Part shown: piece after piece, positions 22,065-33,654 of the stretch
Layout: every line of letters starts with the position of its first letter
How positions within the stretch are numbered: the stretch's first letter is position 1
NCBI GenBank assembly: GCA_022494885.1
Contig: JAGVSM010000501.1
Location: forward strand, 116,263 to 180,262
Source of the DNA: Micrasema longulum
Lineage: Eukaryota > Arthropoda > Insecta > Trichoptera > Brachycentridae
Length of the DNA stretch: 64,000 nucleotides
Direction of reading: 5' to 3'
The notes under the pieces: model-generated
The model's database searches: none
Seen by the model: the letters and a program-made list of their open reading frames with translations, nothing else
What the model was told of the DNA's origin: nothing
Position numbers and translations under genes: made by a program

Positions 22065-22145
22065 TTTTTTGGGTGATACCATGTGTGTTGGATTTGTTCC
22101 GACGTTTTGGAATAAATACAACACACTCAGTATCACCCAAAAAAT
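22065..22145. mobile_element. short hairpin element, ~80 bp
   Basis: TTTTTTGGGTGATACC...GTGTGTTG faces CAACACAC...GTATCACCCAAAAAA, with few mismatches. Probably a deleted inverted-repeat element. Confidence 0.55.
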
Positions 22146-22330
22146 AAACAAATTGAAACTCAAACGTTGTTGTAATAAATAATGCTTATATAATAATAAA
22201 TCTGTATTAAGCAATTGTGTCCCACCGAAAAGTCACCAGACTAAGTTGATAATTGATTATAACATGTTATCAAAAATACCTAATAAATGCTGTTTTGCTG
22301 CACTGGAACTGAAAAAAAAAAAAAAAAAGC

Positions 22331-22405
22331 CAAGAACATGTGTTAAGCCTTCACTTCCATGTTTTCTTCTCAAAAATATTTTTCTTCTCTGTCGCAATAA
22401 ATTTA
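22331..22405 (+). repeat. fold-back family F, right-arm fragment
   Basis: CTTCACTTCCATGTTTTCTT then TTTTTCTTCTCTGTCGCAAT matches the inner right arm; 22331-22350 is degraded. Confidence 0.5.
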
Positions 22406-22667
22406 TCCTAATATTTTCTCTCCTCTTTTCATAAATACAAGGCGAAAAGGACTACATAAATAAATAAATAAATAATTGCACTGATCCTTTGTGACGCTGT
22501 CATGCTCTGAACTCTTCGACAGAAAAGTGCAGCGATGTTTTTAGGAGATAGTCATGCCTTATTCTCACAGAAGAACTAACCTATCCTTACTTTCTAAAGA
22601 AAGGTGACGTCACCGGGTAGTTAGAAAATATATGAAAGTTTTTTACTATATTTGATTTTCATTTATT

Positions 22668-22755
22668 ATCATCATTCCTTTTTCGCGCCAAATGGTGCAT
22701 AGAGCACTAAATTGATACACCAATCGCAATGTATCTTAATAGTTTTTGGCTACAC
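22668..22755 (-). mobile_element. SINE family 3, partial
   Basis: AAATGGTGCATAGAGCACTA and TACACCAATCGCAATGTATC match 20650-20715. Confidence 0.6.
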
Positions 22756-23185
22756 GAAGGTGCTAGTCTACGGAATATTTATTCATGTATTAATTTATTT
22801 ATTTATCTATACACCCAATAGGTGTTTTTAAGGACATATTTAAACGTAGAAAATTATAAGGGAAAGTAGAAAGACACAATGGTATATGGTAGACTTGGTG
22901 GGAGTAGAAGCGGGAGAGAGGTGTTTGTAATTAAATTTTATTCAGTGATCGTATGAAAGAAGACAAATTGTTATCAAAGAAATCAAGACTGTTATGTTTG
23001 TTGGCAGACTTAAGAATTCAAGACATAAGGGAAAAAAAACATAGTTAGTTCCATGGTTATTGGTATGAAAGAGTTAATTTTGTCTGAGGTTTTTTTTTTA
23101 TATGGGAGTTGCTTTATTATTTACCTTGCTTATTTTATATAAGTTTAAATTTATCTAAACTGTTGAGATCAGGAGGGATATACTA

Positions 23186-23580
23186 ATGTGGGCCAATAAG
23201 GAACTTCTCAGCATTTGCGCATGTGGAGAGGAAACTACTCAAAACTCTTCAGGAGAAGCCGGCCTGTTGGCAGTAGTCAACAGGCCTTCCGTTCCACTAG
23301 AGGAGTGTTCGGCATTTTGTTCCCTACTTTGGTTTATTTTACCAATTTCCTGCGCTATATTTATCATGTATGATACTACCTCTCGTGTGCGTTCTTTATT
23401 ACCTATCACCGATGGGATGTCGCATAGATCTTCACCCAGGCCTCTGCATCGCGCCTCCAGCTGTTGTCTTTGAAATCTGAAAAAGGGGCAATGCATCAAC
23501 AGGTGAGGGACATCTTGGGAAGTTTCATCGTCGCATGGGCAGCTGTCGATCTTGGAGAGCTTGAGCTTGTCTGAGGTCTG
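23186..23580 (-). mobile_element. LINE ORF2 C-terminus with Cys/His motif (R1/I-like)
   Basis: The minus strand reads LKLSKIDSCPCDDETSQDVP, HLLMHCPFFRFQRQQLEARC, and ends AQEIGKINQ-stop. C-P-C-x(10)-H-x(3)-H-C matches the C-terminal zinc-knuckle region (C-x-C...H-x-x-x-x-C) of I/R1-type LINEs. The flank GGAGGGATA...AAGGAACTTCTC at 23170-23210 recurs at 32400-32450. Confidence 0.7.
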
Positions 23581-23976
23581 AGGCTAAAATTTTCCTCGCT
23601 TTTTTTATGTGATTCCATGTGTAAGTTTTAGGATTTTTTTTAGAAAATGGCTTATAAGGTTTACTGTTATGTAATCACCACATCTTTTTGCGCATATTTT
23701 TGTCAAAAGCTAATAAATGTCGATTTGAGCCATTCTTTCGGTATAACCCATGAAGTGCTTACTTGATTTAATAACTTATTTTTATAACATTTGCATTTTT
23801 AAAGCTTACCACAAACTAGCGGACCTCCAACGCTAGGTATTTTATGAACTCACACTGTCTCACATAAAAACAACTGACCGTCGTGATTTTTTGCACAAGA
23901 ATAGTCAAAAAGTTGACATGTGTCACATTCTACTTAATCACAAAAAAAACATCTTATTCCCTCGGAAAAATTATAA

Positions 23977-24155
23977 GTGGGTAGTGGTCAAGACGCTTGA
24001 GTCACGCACGGAAGGTTCCGGGTTTGATTTCCGGTGAGGACACAAAAATCAAAATGTGATTTTTCTCAAGCCTGGGTGTTCTGTGATGTAATTCACCACT
24101 GTGATTGGGCCTCCTGGCCTGTTGTGGTGCAAAAATATTTGTCAAAAAATAAATT
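23977..24155 (+). mobile_element. tRNA-derived SINE, family 2, copy 1
   Basis: The head GGGTAGTGGTCAAGACGCTT (A box) and GTTCCGGGTTTGATTTCCGG (B box). The body has AAATGTGATTTTTCTCAAGC and GATTGGGCCTCCTGGCCTGT, then an A-rich tail. Its inverse copy is at 35045-35220. Confidence 0.8.
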
Positions 24156-24639
24156 AAACATTAAAACCGAATATCGATGTGACGTCGCCATAGCTTAACG
24201 GGTCTTGTATCTGTTTATTTTGTGTAATTTTGCTAGCATTATTTTGAGTGACAGATTTTTTTCATTTCATTTTAATTGCTCTAAACAGAAAAAAAAAATG
24301 TGAAGCCCAAAGGTGCGATAGTTTTATGTGTTCCAAATCGAGATCCAAATCAATCAAGACCCAAAATGACGATGAACTAAGGCCCGTAGAGCCAATAAAA
24401 CGAGGTCTGGACGGCAATTATATGAGGTCCGACGGTAGAAATCTTCCTTTATTTTTCTTTTTTTCTAGTTTTTTGCTAGTTTATTATACGTAGAGATAAA
24501 AAGATCCTAGAATCACGATGGTATTATGTAAAAAATGGGTATTTAAGAATTACTCGTCTTTTATATCTATGAAAATAAAAAAGAAGGTACGTTTAGTGGC
24601 ATTTGTATAGTAAGACTTATCCAGAGTCAGTACAAATGT

Positions 24640-24692
24640 TTCAATGCATTACCTTCTGCACCACTAGATGCAAATAGGATAATTATGATAAT
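24640..24692 (-). repeat. SINE family 3, 3' fragment
   Basis: CAATGCATTACCTTCTGCAC, CACTAGATGCAAATAGGATA: inverse of the family 3 body end. Confidence 0.45.
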
Positions 24693-25119
24693 TTGTTGAA
24701 TTCAGCACTTTATTGAAATATATATTTGTTAAAAAAATAGTTTGTTTTGAAACATTCTGTAGATTCGACAGTTGAAATAAAAAGAAACATCCCCCAGCAG
24801 AGCGGGAAAGGGGCTGGGGCGGGTGCGGGGGTCCGATAGTAGGAACTAGTATTGGAAGGGTGAAGGCTGTAGATTGTACTCTGTGTGAAATTTTCAGCAA
24901 CGGAAAATCGCACAATTGGAAAATCTTCTCCTTTCACTCATGTAGAAAATCACAAAGTATACTGAAAAACCATTTACAATTTATTGAAAACACGATTAAA
25001 TATTGTGAACAAGCCGTTGTTTTAAGATTGAATTAAAATTTTATTTTATAAAAAAAATTATTTTAATAACAAAACTAAATTTTATAAAAAAATATGGGTT
25101 TGGAATACGTAAATAATGT

Positions 25120-25580
25120 AAAATCCGAGACTTTCATATTGCCTTTTAAAAAATATTTTCTTTCTCTGTTGCAACAAATTTGAATATGAATAGCACCGTA
25201 GGGAGAAAATCCAGACAGTCTGCAAGCATTTGGACAATTACACATTGTTGCATTAACTACCTAAAAAAGAAGTAGTATAAAAATTGAAAAGTTGTTTTCA
25301 GGCGTTGCCGAATAGGTGAATTGATTTAACCGGATGAATCTCACCCACATTATAAAGGTTTCAGCTCTTTTACTTCACAAAAGTCAACAGATGGAAGAGT
25401 TGAGGAAATGTGGATGTTCAAACATTGGCAAAATGGTGAATGTTACACAGTGTGTAAAGAGGATACTTACAACAGCCAATGCCAGGTCATAGGCCCTGTA
25501 AATGCCTAGACTTCCATATTCCCTTCTCAAAAATGTTTTTCCTCTCTGTTGCAACAAATTTAAATAATTTTATGATGTTA
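25120..25580 (+). mobile_element. fold-back family F, two fused right halves
   Basis: 25120-25240 carries an arm and outer module (TTCATATTGCCTTTTAAAAA, AGGGAGAAAATCCAGACAGT). After a unique spacer, 25350-25580 carries the internal part and core again (GAATGTTACACAGTGTGTAA, TGCCTAGACTTCCATATTCC). Confidence 0.75.
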
Positions 25581-25974
25581 TAGCAAGCTCCTACATAGGC
25601 ACACATACATAGGTATCCATTTTATGGAGCTTTTTATCCATTTCATACATTAGAACTTTTTCCGTTTTTGGAAAAAAAACACGATAATGTTGCTATTTTG
25701 CTTATTAAATTATTGAAAATATAAATTTTCCATTTCGATTGTCTGCTTATTATAAATCCCAAGTATTTAACATGTAAAATAAGAATTCGGTCATTTATCG
25801 TTTATGTAAGCGTCTATTTCATCAATTGTTTTCTGTATTAAAATTACTTTTTTTTTTCATTAAGTGTTAATATATTTATGTTTGTCGACTAAGTTAAAAT
25901 AAAAAGACTTATATCTTTGAATTAGTTTACTTTTTGTAAAAAAAAAAATTATTTTTCATGCAAATACATATATA

Positions 25975-26310
25975 TTACAAAAAAATAAATAAAAACGTAT
26001 TCCTAACTTTATGAGGCCAAGAGCCCTGTCTTGAGTTGAGAAACAACAAAATAAAAAGTAAAAGCATGTACATGATTAAATAATAGCAAAAATAAAAATT
26101 AAATATTATCATCGGCTTATATTTCAATAAACATCTGGATAACACGCTTTTTAGTATTTTAATCTTTACAATATCTCGCGGTAGTCTCCTGCAATGATCT
26201 CTTCCTTTAGACAAAATCCAAACTTGTACACTTCTTCTGAAAATGGCTTTGGTTTTGGAGAACTCAATATGTTTATTGAGGACATTGAACACTCTTGGGG
26301 ACACAAGAGA
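25975..26310 (-). repeat. repeat G, uninterrupted copy
   Basis: Matches the split copy at 3255-4100. On the minus strand SPRVFNVL...FRRSVQVWIL looks like a LINE C-terminal end, but I cannot place the family. Confidence 0.55.
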
Positions 26311-26479
26311 TATTTTTTTCTGAGCAAAATAATTTATATATGTGTACGTGAATTTTATTTACATAAAAGCATAGATATGACGCTATTACGAACAGATGTA
26401 TGTGTATAAAAAAATCGGAAATTTCGGGTGTACTTTTTTGCTGTTTTGGGCTAGCGATATAATATATTTTTTAATTTTC

Positions 26480-26690
26480 ATAATAAAAACCTTTATTAGA
26501 ATAATATAATAATAAATTCAGGAAAAAAAAGCACTTAAGGTTAAACTTGCCAAAAACGAGTCTGGCTCTTGTGTTTGGCAAGTTTACAAAATAATATAAA
26601 AAAGAAACAAAAAATGCAAAACAAAATAATAAAATAAATAAAAAGTTAAACAATTTTAAAAATTGAGAAAACCTAACACTATTTTTTTTT
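26480..26690 (-). mobile_element. LINE 3' end family B, minus copy with hairpin
   Basis: Inverse of 29420-29680, including AATAATAAAGG and the hairpin arms AACTTGCCAAA / TTTGGCAAGTT at 26544-26584. Confidence 0.7.
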
Positions 26691-27219
26691 TAAAAAAGGC
26701 ACTATATTCATAAACACAGGCACATATTAAAAATACATCTTTATTTTCAAAATACAGTTAATGTGTAAAAATGTATTTAATGTTCCTAAATTTAACTCCA
26801 CAAATGCCAAACCTGAAAAAATAATAATTAAGAAATCTAACCCAGGCTTTTGAAGTAACATTTTGCCCATAGCACATTATTTATCAGCTTACGTAATCCA
26901 CATTTGACAGGAACGTCAGATTTGACAGCTCGTGTTCCCGAACGGCTTCTCATTTCATGCATTGTAAACTAGCGCCACTGGCGGCCTTTGTCGGAACTAA
27001 ATTACAGTCAAAACTCCATTCATTATAATATTTAATTTGTTCGCCTGGTGTTAGTGTCCGGGCGGATACAAGAATACAGTATACAATGAAAAATAGAAAC
27101 CATAAATAATCATTTTATTTTTACCTCAAAAAAGCCCAGGAAGAAGTTCAGTGATTTTTAAATTTATTAATTAAAATACTTTAATAACTCCACCGAATGT
27201 AATGCCTAAATATGTTCGT

Positions 27220-27500
27220 ATTATCAGGGCAGTGATTATTTAATCGAGAATGTTGACAGTTTAAAATACTTATTGGGAGTTCACATAACTGAGAATGGCA
27301 CAGAGAGCTTGCAACCCGCCTAGAAATTGCTGAAGCAACTTTTGACATGATGCGTGTTGTCTGAAACTCTAGTCTATACCCGGTCAAAACGAAATGCCTA
27401 TTATTCAACTCTTGTATAATGCAAGTACTCCTACTGAGCACCTTATCAAATCTTAGAACACCAAACTTCTGAGTTTTGCGAGTTAGTGCTTGAGAAGAAT
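27220..27500 (+). mobile_element. RTE-like LINE family 2, decayed fragment
   Basis: IENVDSFKYLLGVHITENGT in one frame, LATRLEIAEATFDMMRVV in the next. Compare NQVIERVESFKYLG at 52220-52260. This is the post-RT region of RTE-like elements. Confidence 0.65.
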
Positions 27501-28997
27501 ATTAAGTATAAGGTGGTTTTATTTCATAACTAACATTTAAGTTCGAGAACGGACGCAGCAGCCTACAATTACTCAGTTGAGGATGCGGTGGTGAGCTTGG
27601 ACCCTTTTCTCATAATTCTTCTCAGTTTTCGCATAAAAAATAAACATAAATATATATGTATGGTTAGAATTAGAAAAATTGGGTATTAAAGGTTTTAAAA
27701 CACTGTAAATAATCATAAATAAAAATACAGCACGTCAATAGTTTCTTAAGCATAAAACACATGTGTGTAAAATCAACACTTTTTAGGATTATGGATCTCA
27801 AGATATTGTGTTATTGCATAGTAAATTTAACAACTTAATATACATTATATCGTTTTTCGAACTGAAATAAATTTTTTTACTGCTCATTTTCATATAACAA
27901 ATGGTCTACATTTTTTTGTTAAATGTTACTTATTTAATATTTATATGTAACTCATTTTTATGATTTTTGTCAAAAAACTTTTCCTTCAATTAAAATGGCA
28001 GTATTTTATTTTATTTGGGAAATCAACAGTTCTACATACATTTTTATAGTAAACAAACAGATATAGTGTATAAACTCAGAACTAATAACAGATTTACACA
28101 AAGAATACAAAGTTAGTAAAGAAAATATATTACATATTAAAAAAATACATCGACAGTTTACACATATAAAAATATTATTTTCATGTACTCGTAAATATTT
28201 TCAATAATTAAAAAATACCACAATAGAAGGTACAATAAACCTAAACTTCCAAAAAAAGTCTGTATGTTTTGTTATTTTCGTGGTTTACTTGTAAAGAAAT
28301 ATTAAGTTTTCGCTGAATTCATTTTTAAAAAAGGATAAATATTCAGAGAGTTTCGGGAAAGGGTGGATGTTCCTATTGCACCAAAGAGATTGTTAAAACT
28401 ATTTTACTTTAACAACACAAATAAACTATATTTTAAACTACCAAACATAATCTTATTAATACAATTTCGAAATTGATGCCACAAAAATGGTACGGAAACT
28501 AAGCGCATGGATTTTTTTCTTTTTAGTTTTTAAGCTAAAAGAAGCTTTTTTACAAACCAAAAAATATTCCCAAGTTACATTTTTATACATTTTATTGTCC
28601 ATCAACATTTTTGTATTTCATTTTATCCTGGCTTTGTTCAACTTAAAACAATTTTGGGGCTGAAATGAAAGCGATTTGCGTCGTTTTGCGATAAACAAGG
28701 TACGAAGCGATAAACAAAGTATAAACCGATACAAAAAGTGCAAAACACAGAACGAAACGCGCCAAACGATTGTTATCTTCATGTTTCGATGATTGGGCCG
28801 AATTCGGATGAAATTTTATAGGCGGGCGATGAACTGAATCACGTTATTTTTGACCAAATTGATGATTGATCGAAAATACATATTTTAGATACGTTTTTAA
28901 ACTGATATTTCTGATGGTTTGGTTTATTTAGCTAGAATAATTTTCACTGGAAGTTGCATTAATGCACGCAACATTATTGGATATTAATTAACCACAT

Positions 28998-29165
28998 TTT
29001 GATTTGATCCAAATGTTTTTAGACAATTACTGAACTTAACCCCCTAGGAAGCCTATTAATACCAGCAATTACAACAGAGATGTAGAACATTTTAGAGGAG
29101 GAAATATAAAAATCTAGGCATTCACGGGCTTACATCATGTCAAGTAGCCACTTTATTTCCAGTAT
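28998..29165 (-). mobile_element. fold-back family F, left outer and inner arms
   Basis: GATCCAAATGTTTTTAGACA (outer module), then ACAACAGAGATGTAGAACAT, ATCTAGGCATTCACGGGCTT (inner arm). Confidence 0.65.
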
Positions 29166-29419
29166 TTATTATTCGTCAAAGAAAAAAACATTCCAACTGT
29201 TGTGTAGATTTGATTCATAATTCTTTTCACAAAAGTGTTATTATTTTAGTTGTTTTTTTCATAACTTCGTTCAATTACAGCTAAAGTTTAATATAAAAAA
29301 AAAAAACTCTGAAAAAATATTTTAAAAGTACATACATGAAATGAAAAGGGAAAAAAAGTAAAGACTTTTAATAAATATAAATTATACTATGATATATAGA
29401 TGTATGTTTAATATGTGCC

Positions 29420-29680
29420 CGTGTTTAAAAATTTTGTGTTTTCATTTAATTTTTTTTTTTGTGTTATATTTTCACAATTTTCAAAATTGTTTAATTTTTT
29501 ATTTATTTTATTATTTTGTTTTGCATTTTATGTTTTATTTTTATGTTATTTTGTAAACTTGCCAAACACAAGAGCTAGACTCTTTTTTGGCAAGTTCAAC
29601 CTTAAGTGTTCCATTTTTCTACTGAATGTATTGTTTATTTATGCTAAAATAAAGGTTATATAAAAAAAATATATATATTT
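29420..29680 (+). mobile_element. LINE 3' end family B with strong hairpin
   Basis: T-rich 3' region ending AAAATAAAGGTTATATAAAA. At 29556-29596 AACTTGCCAAA-CAC-AAGAG faces CTCTT-T-TTTGGCAAGTT around the loop CTAGA. Confidence 0.7.
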
Positions 29681-29948
29681 ATATAAGACATATTCCTGAA
29701 CTTCCGTTCTAGTCCTTTTAGTTATCCATTTATGGACTAGTTTTTTTAAATTTTTTAAATCATTTTGCTTACCAATATTTCCATACTAAAAAAAATCGTA
29801 AAGTTTAGATACCAAAACGTTGAAGTCTCTTTGTCCGTAATTTATTTTTGTCTTTGGAAACAGAAATACTGTTCTTGCGTCATATATTTTTTGCCCGTCA
29901 TTATGTCTATCAAGTTTTTTATGGAAGACTCGTAAAAAAGTCCTTATG

Positions 29949-30315
29949 TACAGGATGTTCTTTAAACCCTGTAACATCCGAAACCACGATGATCAGTTTG
30001 AGCAAGAAGACATATTGGCACATTAAAATATTTTTTTTGAACGAATAAAATTTAAAAAAATAAAATATCAAAAAAAGCAAAATGGTTGCTTACTTCTGCA
30101 GTGGTGAAACGAGGAAGGAAAAGGGGGGAGTCTGACACTGTGCCGCGCTCCCCTCACTTCTCCCTTGCAGAAGTAAGCAACCATTTGTTTTTTTTAATAT
30201 TTTATTTTTAAAAATTTTCTTTGTTCTAAATATTTTTTAAATATGCTAATATGTCTTCTTGCCCATACTGATCATCGTGGTTTCGGATGTGACAGGGTTT
30301 AAAGAACACCCTGTA
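29949..30315. mobile_element. long-arm inverted-repeat element, 367 bp
   Basis: The left arm TACAGGATGTTCTTTAAACC ... AAAATGGTTGCTTACTTCTG is mirrored by CAGAAGTAAGCAACCATTTG ... GGTTTAAAGAACACCCTGTA. Arms are about 155 bp, much better matched at both ends than in the A/T-rich middle; the GC-richer loop spans 30105-30165. No ORF. Confidence 0.8.
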
Positions 30316-30717
30316 TATGTGTCTTAGGTTAAGTACAAGAAATTTTGTCAAATTCAGCAAACAAATAAATAATATTTCTAGGAGTTACTACTACTCAATT
30401 AGGGGCTAAAGAAATTCTTTAAAAAAAATTCATGTACATACAACAAACCACTTTCCCTTTTTTCGCGTTATACTGGCACAGCAATATTTTTTTCGAAAAT
30501 AAAAAAAATACTTATGAAAAACATTTTTTCGGCGATGTACCAAAAAATACTGAATAAAATGTAAATTCCGTGGCTTTGATCTAAAAGGGCCAATGTCGTA
30601 AATCGCAATATTAAAGGAAATTAATTAGTCAGCCATTTTGTGGCGTTTTAATGAACTGTTTGACGTGTTTGATAAAAAAATATTTGTTAAATATGTAGGT
30701 TTTTATTAACATATTGC

Positions 30718-30800
30718 AATAGAGATGAAGAACATTTAAGAGAAGGCAATATAGAAGTCTAGGCATCTACAGGGCATATGACCTGTCAAAGTTGTATTGA
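30718..30800 (-). repeat. fold-back family F, left inner arm
   Basis: CAATAGAGATGAAGAACATT, ATAGAAGTCTAGGCATCTAC, AGGGCATATGACCTGTCAA. A LINE fragment starts right after. Confidence 0.7.
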
Positions 30801-31620
30801 ACCTCAGTGTGACATTCAAAATATAATTCAATGGAGCAAACAAAACAAATTATTCTTCAATGTTTCCAAATGTTTTGTAATGGCATACACAAGAGCATCC
30901 AAAACAATATTCTATCGTTATCTCATGGACGGAGTGAGGCTTGAAAGGGCTTCAACGTCCAGAGATCTCGGAGTGTTGTTTGATGCTCAGTTATCTTTTA
31001 ATTTTCATATGGTTAATCTATGTAATGACTCCCTTAAAATGCTTGGTTTTGTTCTTAGAAACGCCAAAATCTTTTCTAACACTCAGATTATGAGAACATT
31101 GTATAATTCCTCGGTAAGAAGTCGTTTGGAGTTTAGTTCCATTGTTTGGTCGCCACATGAGGCTCGATACTCTTTGATGGTGGAGAGAGTGTAGAAAAAA
31201 ATTCTGCGCTATCTGTACGTTAACAACTTTTATGTTAACAACTATGGCCAAAAAACACTTCATTTTCTATTTACTTAAATTTTTAATAAAATTCCTAGGC
31301 AGATCTTAAAAGAAAATGTTGGCAAAACTTTTGAGGAAAAAATAATTAAATAGCTCATATGTAACAAGGCAATTGATTATTATATCATGTTAACAATCAT
31401 CTATTTATTTTTTTGTAAAAATACGTATGTTTTTAGTTCTTAATATTGTTTATATTACTTTTTAAAATTACATAATTTCTGTAACGTTTTTTTTTGTAAA
31501 GGAAAAATAAGAAACCTGCTGACAAGCCGGTTTCACGGTTTAGCCGATTTCATTATTTTTCGTTTTATATTTTTTCTGTTCATGCTTACTTTCTTTAATA
31601 AAATACTTATACTATAAGAA
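30800..31620 (+). mobile_element. jockey-like LINE, late RT to 3' UTR
   Basis: IIQWSKQNKLFFNVSKCFVM, DLGVLFDAQLSFNFHMV, LGFVLRNAKIF, LYNSSVRSRLEFSSIVWSPH: the region after the catalytic YADD of jockey-type elements. Stop codon at about 31192, then a decayed tail. The 3' part has GAAACCTGCTGACAAGCCGG, recalled in weaker form at 48965. Confidence 0.8.
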
Positions 31621-33113
31621 GAAAAAAAATACTTAGATTAGTAAAAATGTTTGACTACAAAGTTAATGCTTTAAACATAAATAAATAATAATTAACAACA
31701 TACGGTTTCTAGAAACTCACTCTTTACTAAAATAAGAAATAAGAATTATAAATAATATGCCAAATAACAGTGAATATCAATTATCAAGATATATTAAAAG
31801 CAAATAAAAGTATGTAAAAGTTACTAATCTCGAATAATATTAAATGTTGACCTGCTTCATTTGTCGTTGATCTATATTTCAGGTGAAATTATTGCACGTG
31901 TGTGAGCCATCGATCAATGGACATGAACCCCTTAAAACTATTACTTCATATTCATGTGTATATAAAATAATTAAATATACATACTTTTTAATTGACTTTG
32001 ACCCTTTGCAAAATGTTGGCCAGAAAACAAAGAAATCTGACATTAGCCTTTTTAGATCCAAGCCGCAGAATTATCACAAATATATTTCAAATAAACAAAA
32101 CATTAAATTTTTATCAGTACGAAAACACAAGTACACAAGTTGCTATATCTAAATTTACTTAGTTCATTTATAAAAGTATTGCCAAAGCTGATAAGTGTTT
32201 ATGTAATTTTTTTTAACTAAAAAAAGGCTTTAACAGTAGCTTAAACGTAAGAAAAATAAAATAGGAAACAATTGGTCTTTGCGGAAATGTATTATTACGT
32301 TATTTTTTTGTTTTATAAAATGAAAGTTGGTTATTCATTGTCTTGCTTATTATATTAAAAAAGGTTTGTTCCTTCCAACTGTTTTAACTTTTGTGCAAGA
32401 ATCTGGAGGGATAGTCAGCTGTGGCCTTGCTGAAGAACTTCTCCGCATTTAATTAACTCTTAAAACACTGTGCTAAATATTTCCTTTGCGCGCGTCGATG
32501 CAACATCGTGTTCCCACATACAAAAAACTAAATATTTTAAACTTATAATATTAGAAATCAAATACTGATTTGAGTCTACTTAACATTTTATTTTATTTTC
32601 ACAAATATAAAAAATATAAAAACAAAAATTTCGTGACAATTGTTTCGCCTTGTTAGGGCATTTTTAAACGAATGTGAAGATTAGATGGATTGAATGTTCT
32701 TATATAGTTAAATAATTCAAGGTACTTAAGTAGAAAATAAAAATAATTATATGAACATGTACCTTTATCATAATTGAGGGAAAAACCAATGGTTAAGGGC
32801 GAGGCTAAGTGTTTAATAGGTAATGGGGAATGCAGGTATTTATATTGGAATTTCAGGAAAAATATAACAAAGTATTTATTGACATACAAGTATGTTTTGT
32901 GAGATAATTAATGAAGCTTTATAGTTTTATAACTTTAGATAATTGTTGTCAAAAAAATATCAATCAGTGTTTGATTTCTAATATTATCAGTTTAAATATG
33001 GAGTTCTACAAAATAAACACCAAATCATTCAATAAATATTTTAAAGTTCAGACATTTGAAGAAAAAAAAACATGGAAGAATACTGTTTATTAATTTTTAT
33101 TCCATAATTTCAG

Positions 33114-33299
33114 AATATAGATGTTTACAAGCCTATGCAGTTTGACACTAATCTGGATCCTTTGGAGGAAGCTGATGATGGAGAGGATCTTAATGATGAA
33201 GAGTCGATGTATTGGAAGGTTCTGGTCATCGCTGTTGACAGGACGATGTTTACCTTCCTCATCATTATATACACATCCATGTTTTTTATCCACTACTGA
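33114..33299 (+). CDS. nAChR-like subunit, last exon (acidic loop, M4, stop)
   Basis: This terminal exon follows ATAATTTCAG in phase 0. It encodes an acidic cytoplasmic stretch (LDPLEEADDGEDLNDEE), then the pre-M4 helix and M4 (WKVLVIAVDRTMFTFLIIIY), and ends FFIHY with TGA at 33297. The W-K-x-(L/V)-x-x-x-x-D-R-x-x-(F/L) pattern at the start of M4 is the usual nAChR C-terminus. The six exons total 354 residues. Allowing for a missing N-terminal part, the mature protein would be short for the family, mainly because the M3-M4 loop is only about 70 residues. Assignment to the exons at 4.3-14.5 kb rests on strand, phase and the absence of any other receptor exon. A transcript would settle it. Confidence 0.82.
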   Translation, partial: NIDVYKPMQFDTNLDPLEEADDGEDLNDEESMYWKVLVIAVDRTMFTFLIIIYTSMFFIHY

Positions 33300-33327
33300 A
33301 ATTTACTTTCCGAATCATTATCATTAT

Positions 33328-33333
33328 AATAAA
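33328..33333 (+). promoter_or_regulatory. possible polyadenylation signal
   Basis: AATAAA lies 29 bases after the receptor stop codon. In DNA this AT-rich the hexamer is frequent by chance and other copies follow (for example near 33520), so position is the only support. Confidence 0.35.
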
Positions 33334-33654
33334 AATATTATGACAATCTTCAAGAATATATTTTTATTTTTATTAAATTATATATTTTTAAAAGAAGTCG
33401 TTAAGGTTATGAGCACATATTGGAAGACCAAATCATATTTGATTTATTTAACTTTTTGTACATAATGTTGATTAAACATTGGTTGCTATTACCAAGTGGC
33501 AATTTATTCCAACCAACCAATAAAATAAAAAAAATATTTTTATTACTCAATTTGCAAAACATATTCACTAGAAAATTAAAATAAAAAAGCTGAAGACCTA
33601 CAAAAATAGTAATAATTGCATTTGTATATAAATAACCTTAAATCAATACTATTA

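Larger units (their letters stand above)
14491..33113 (+). other. receptor intron E-last (18.6 kb, repeat-filled)
   Basis: Bounded by a good donor (GTAAGC) and acceptor (TTTCAG). Roughly half is assignable to mobile elements listed separately. Stretches with nothing recognised: 16871-17340, 18509-18920, 19053-19300, 20035-20360, 20826-21197, 23581-23976, 24156-24640, 24691-25115, 25581-25970, 26691-27215, 27501-28990, 30316-30715 and 31621-33113. Confidence 0.65.

Noticed and set aside
24664..24937. Pro-rich minus-strand ORFs
   Set aside because: Caused by a short G-rich string near 24800; no start context, domain or repeat support.
29415..29663. Hydrophobic 82-codon ORF resembling a small membrane protein
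   Set aside because: T-rich 3' UTR of a LINE; its look-alike at 26471-26653 shares nucleotide, not protein-level, conservation.
31883..32152. 89-codon ORF right after an acceptor-like TTTCAG, in the intron before the last receptor exon
   Set aside because: Phase would fit a loop exon, but the peptide has no family resemblance, no good donor in phase, and an AT-driven composition after the first 20 codons.
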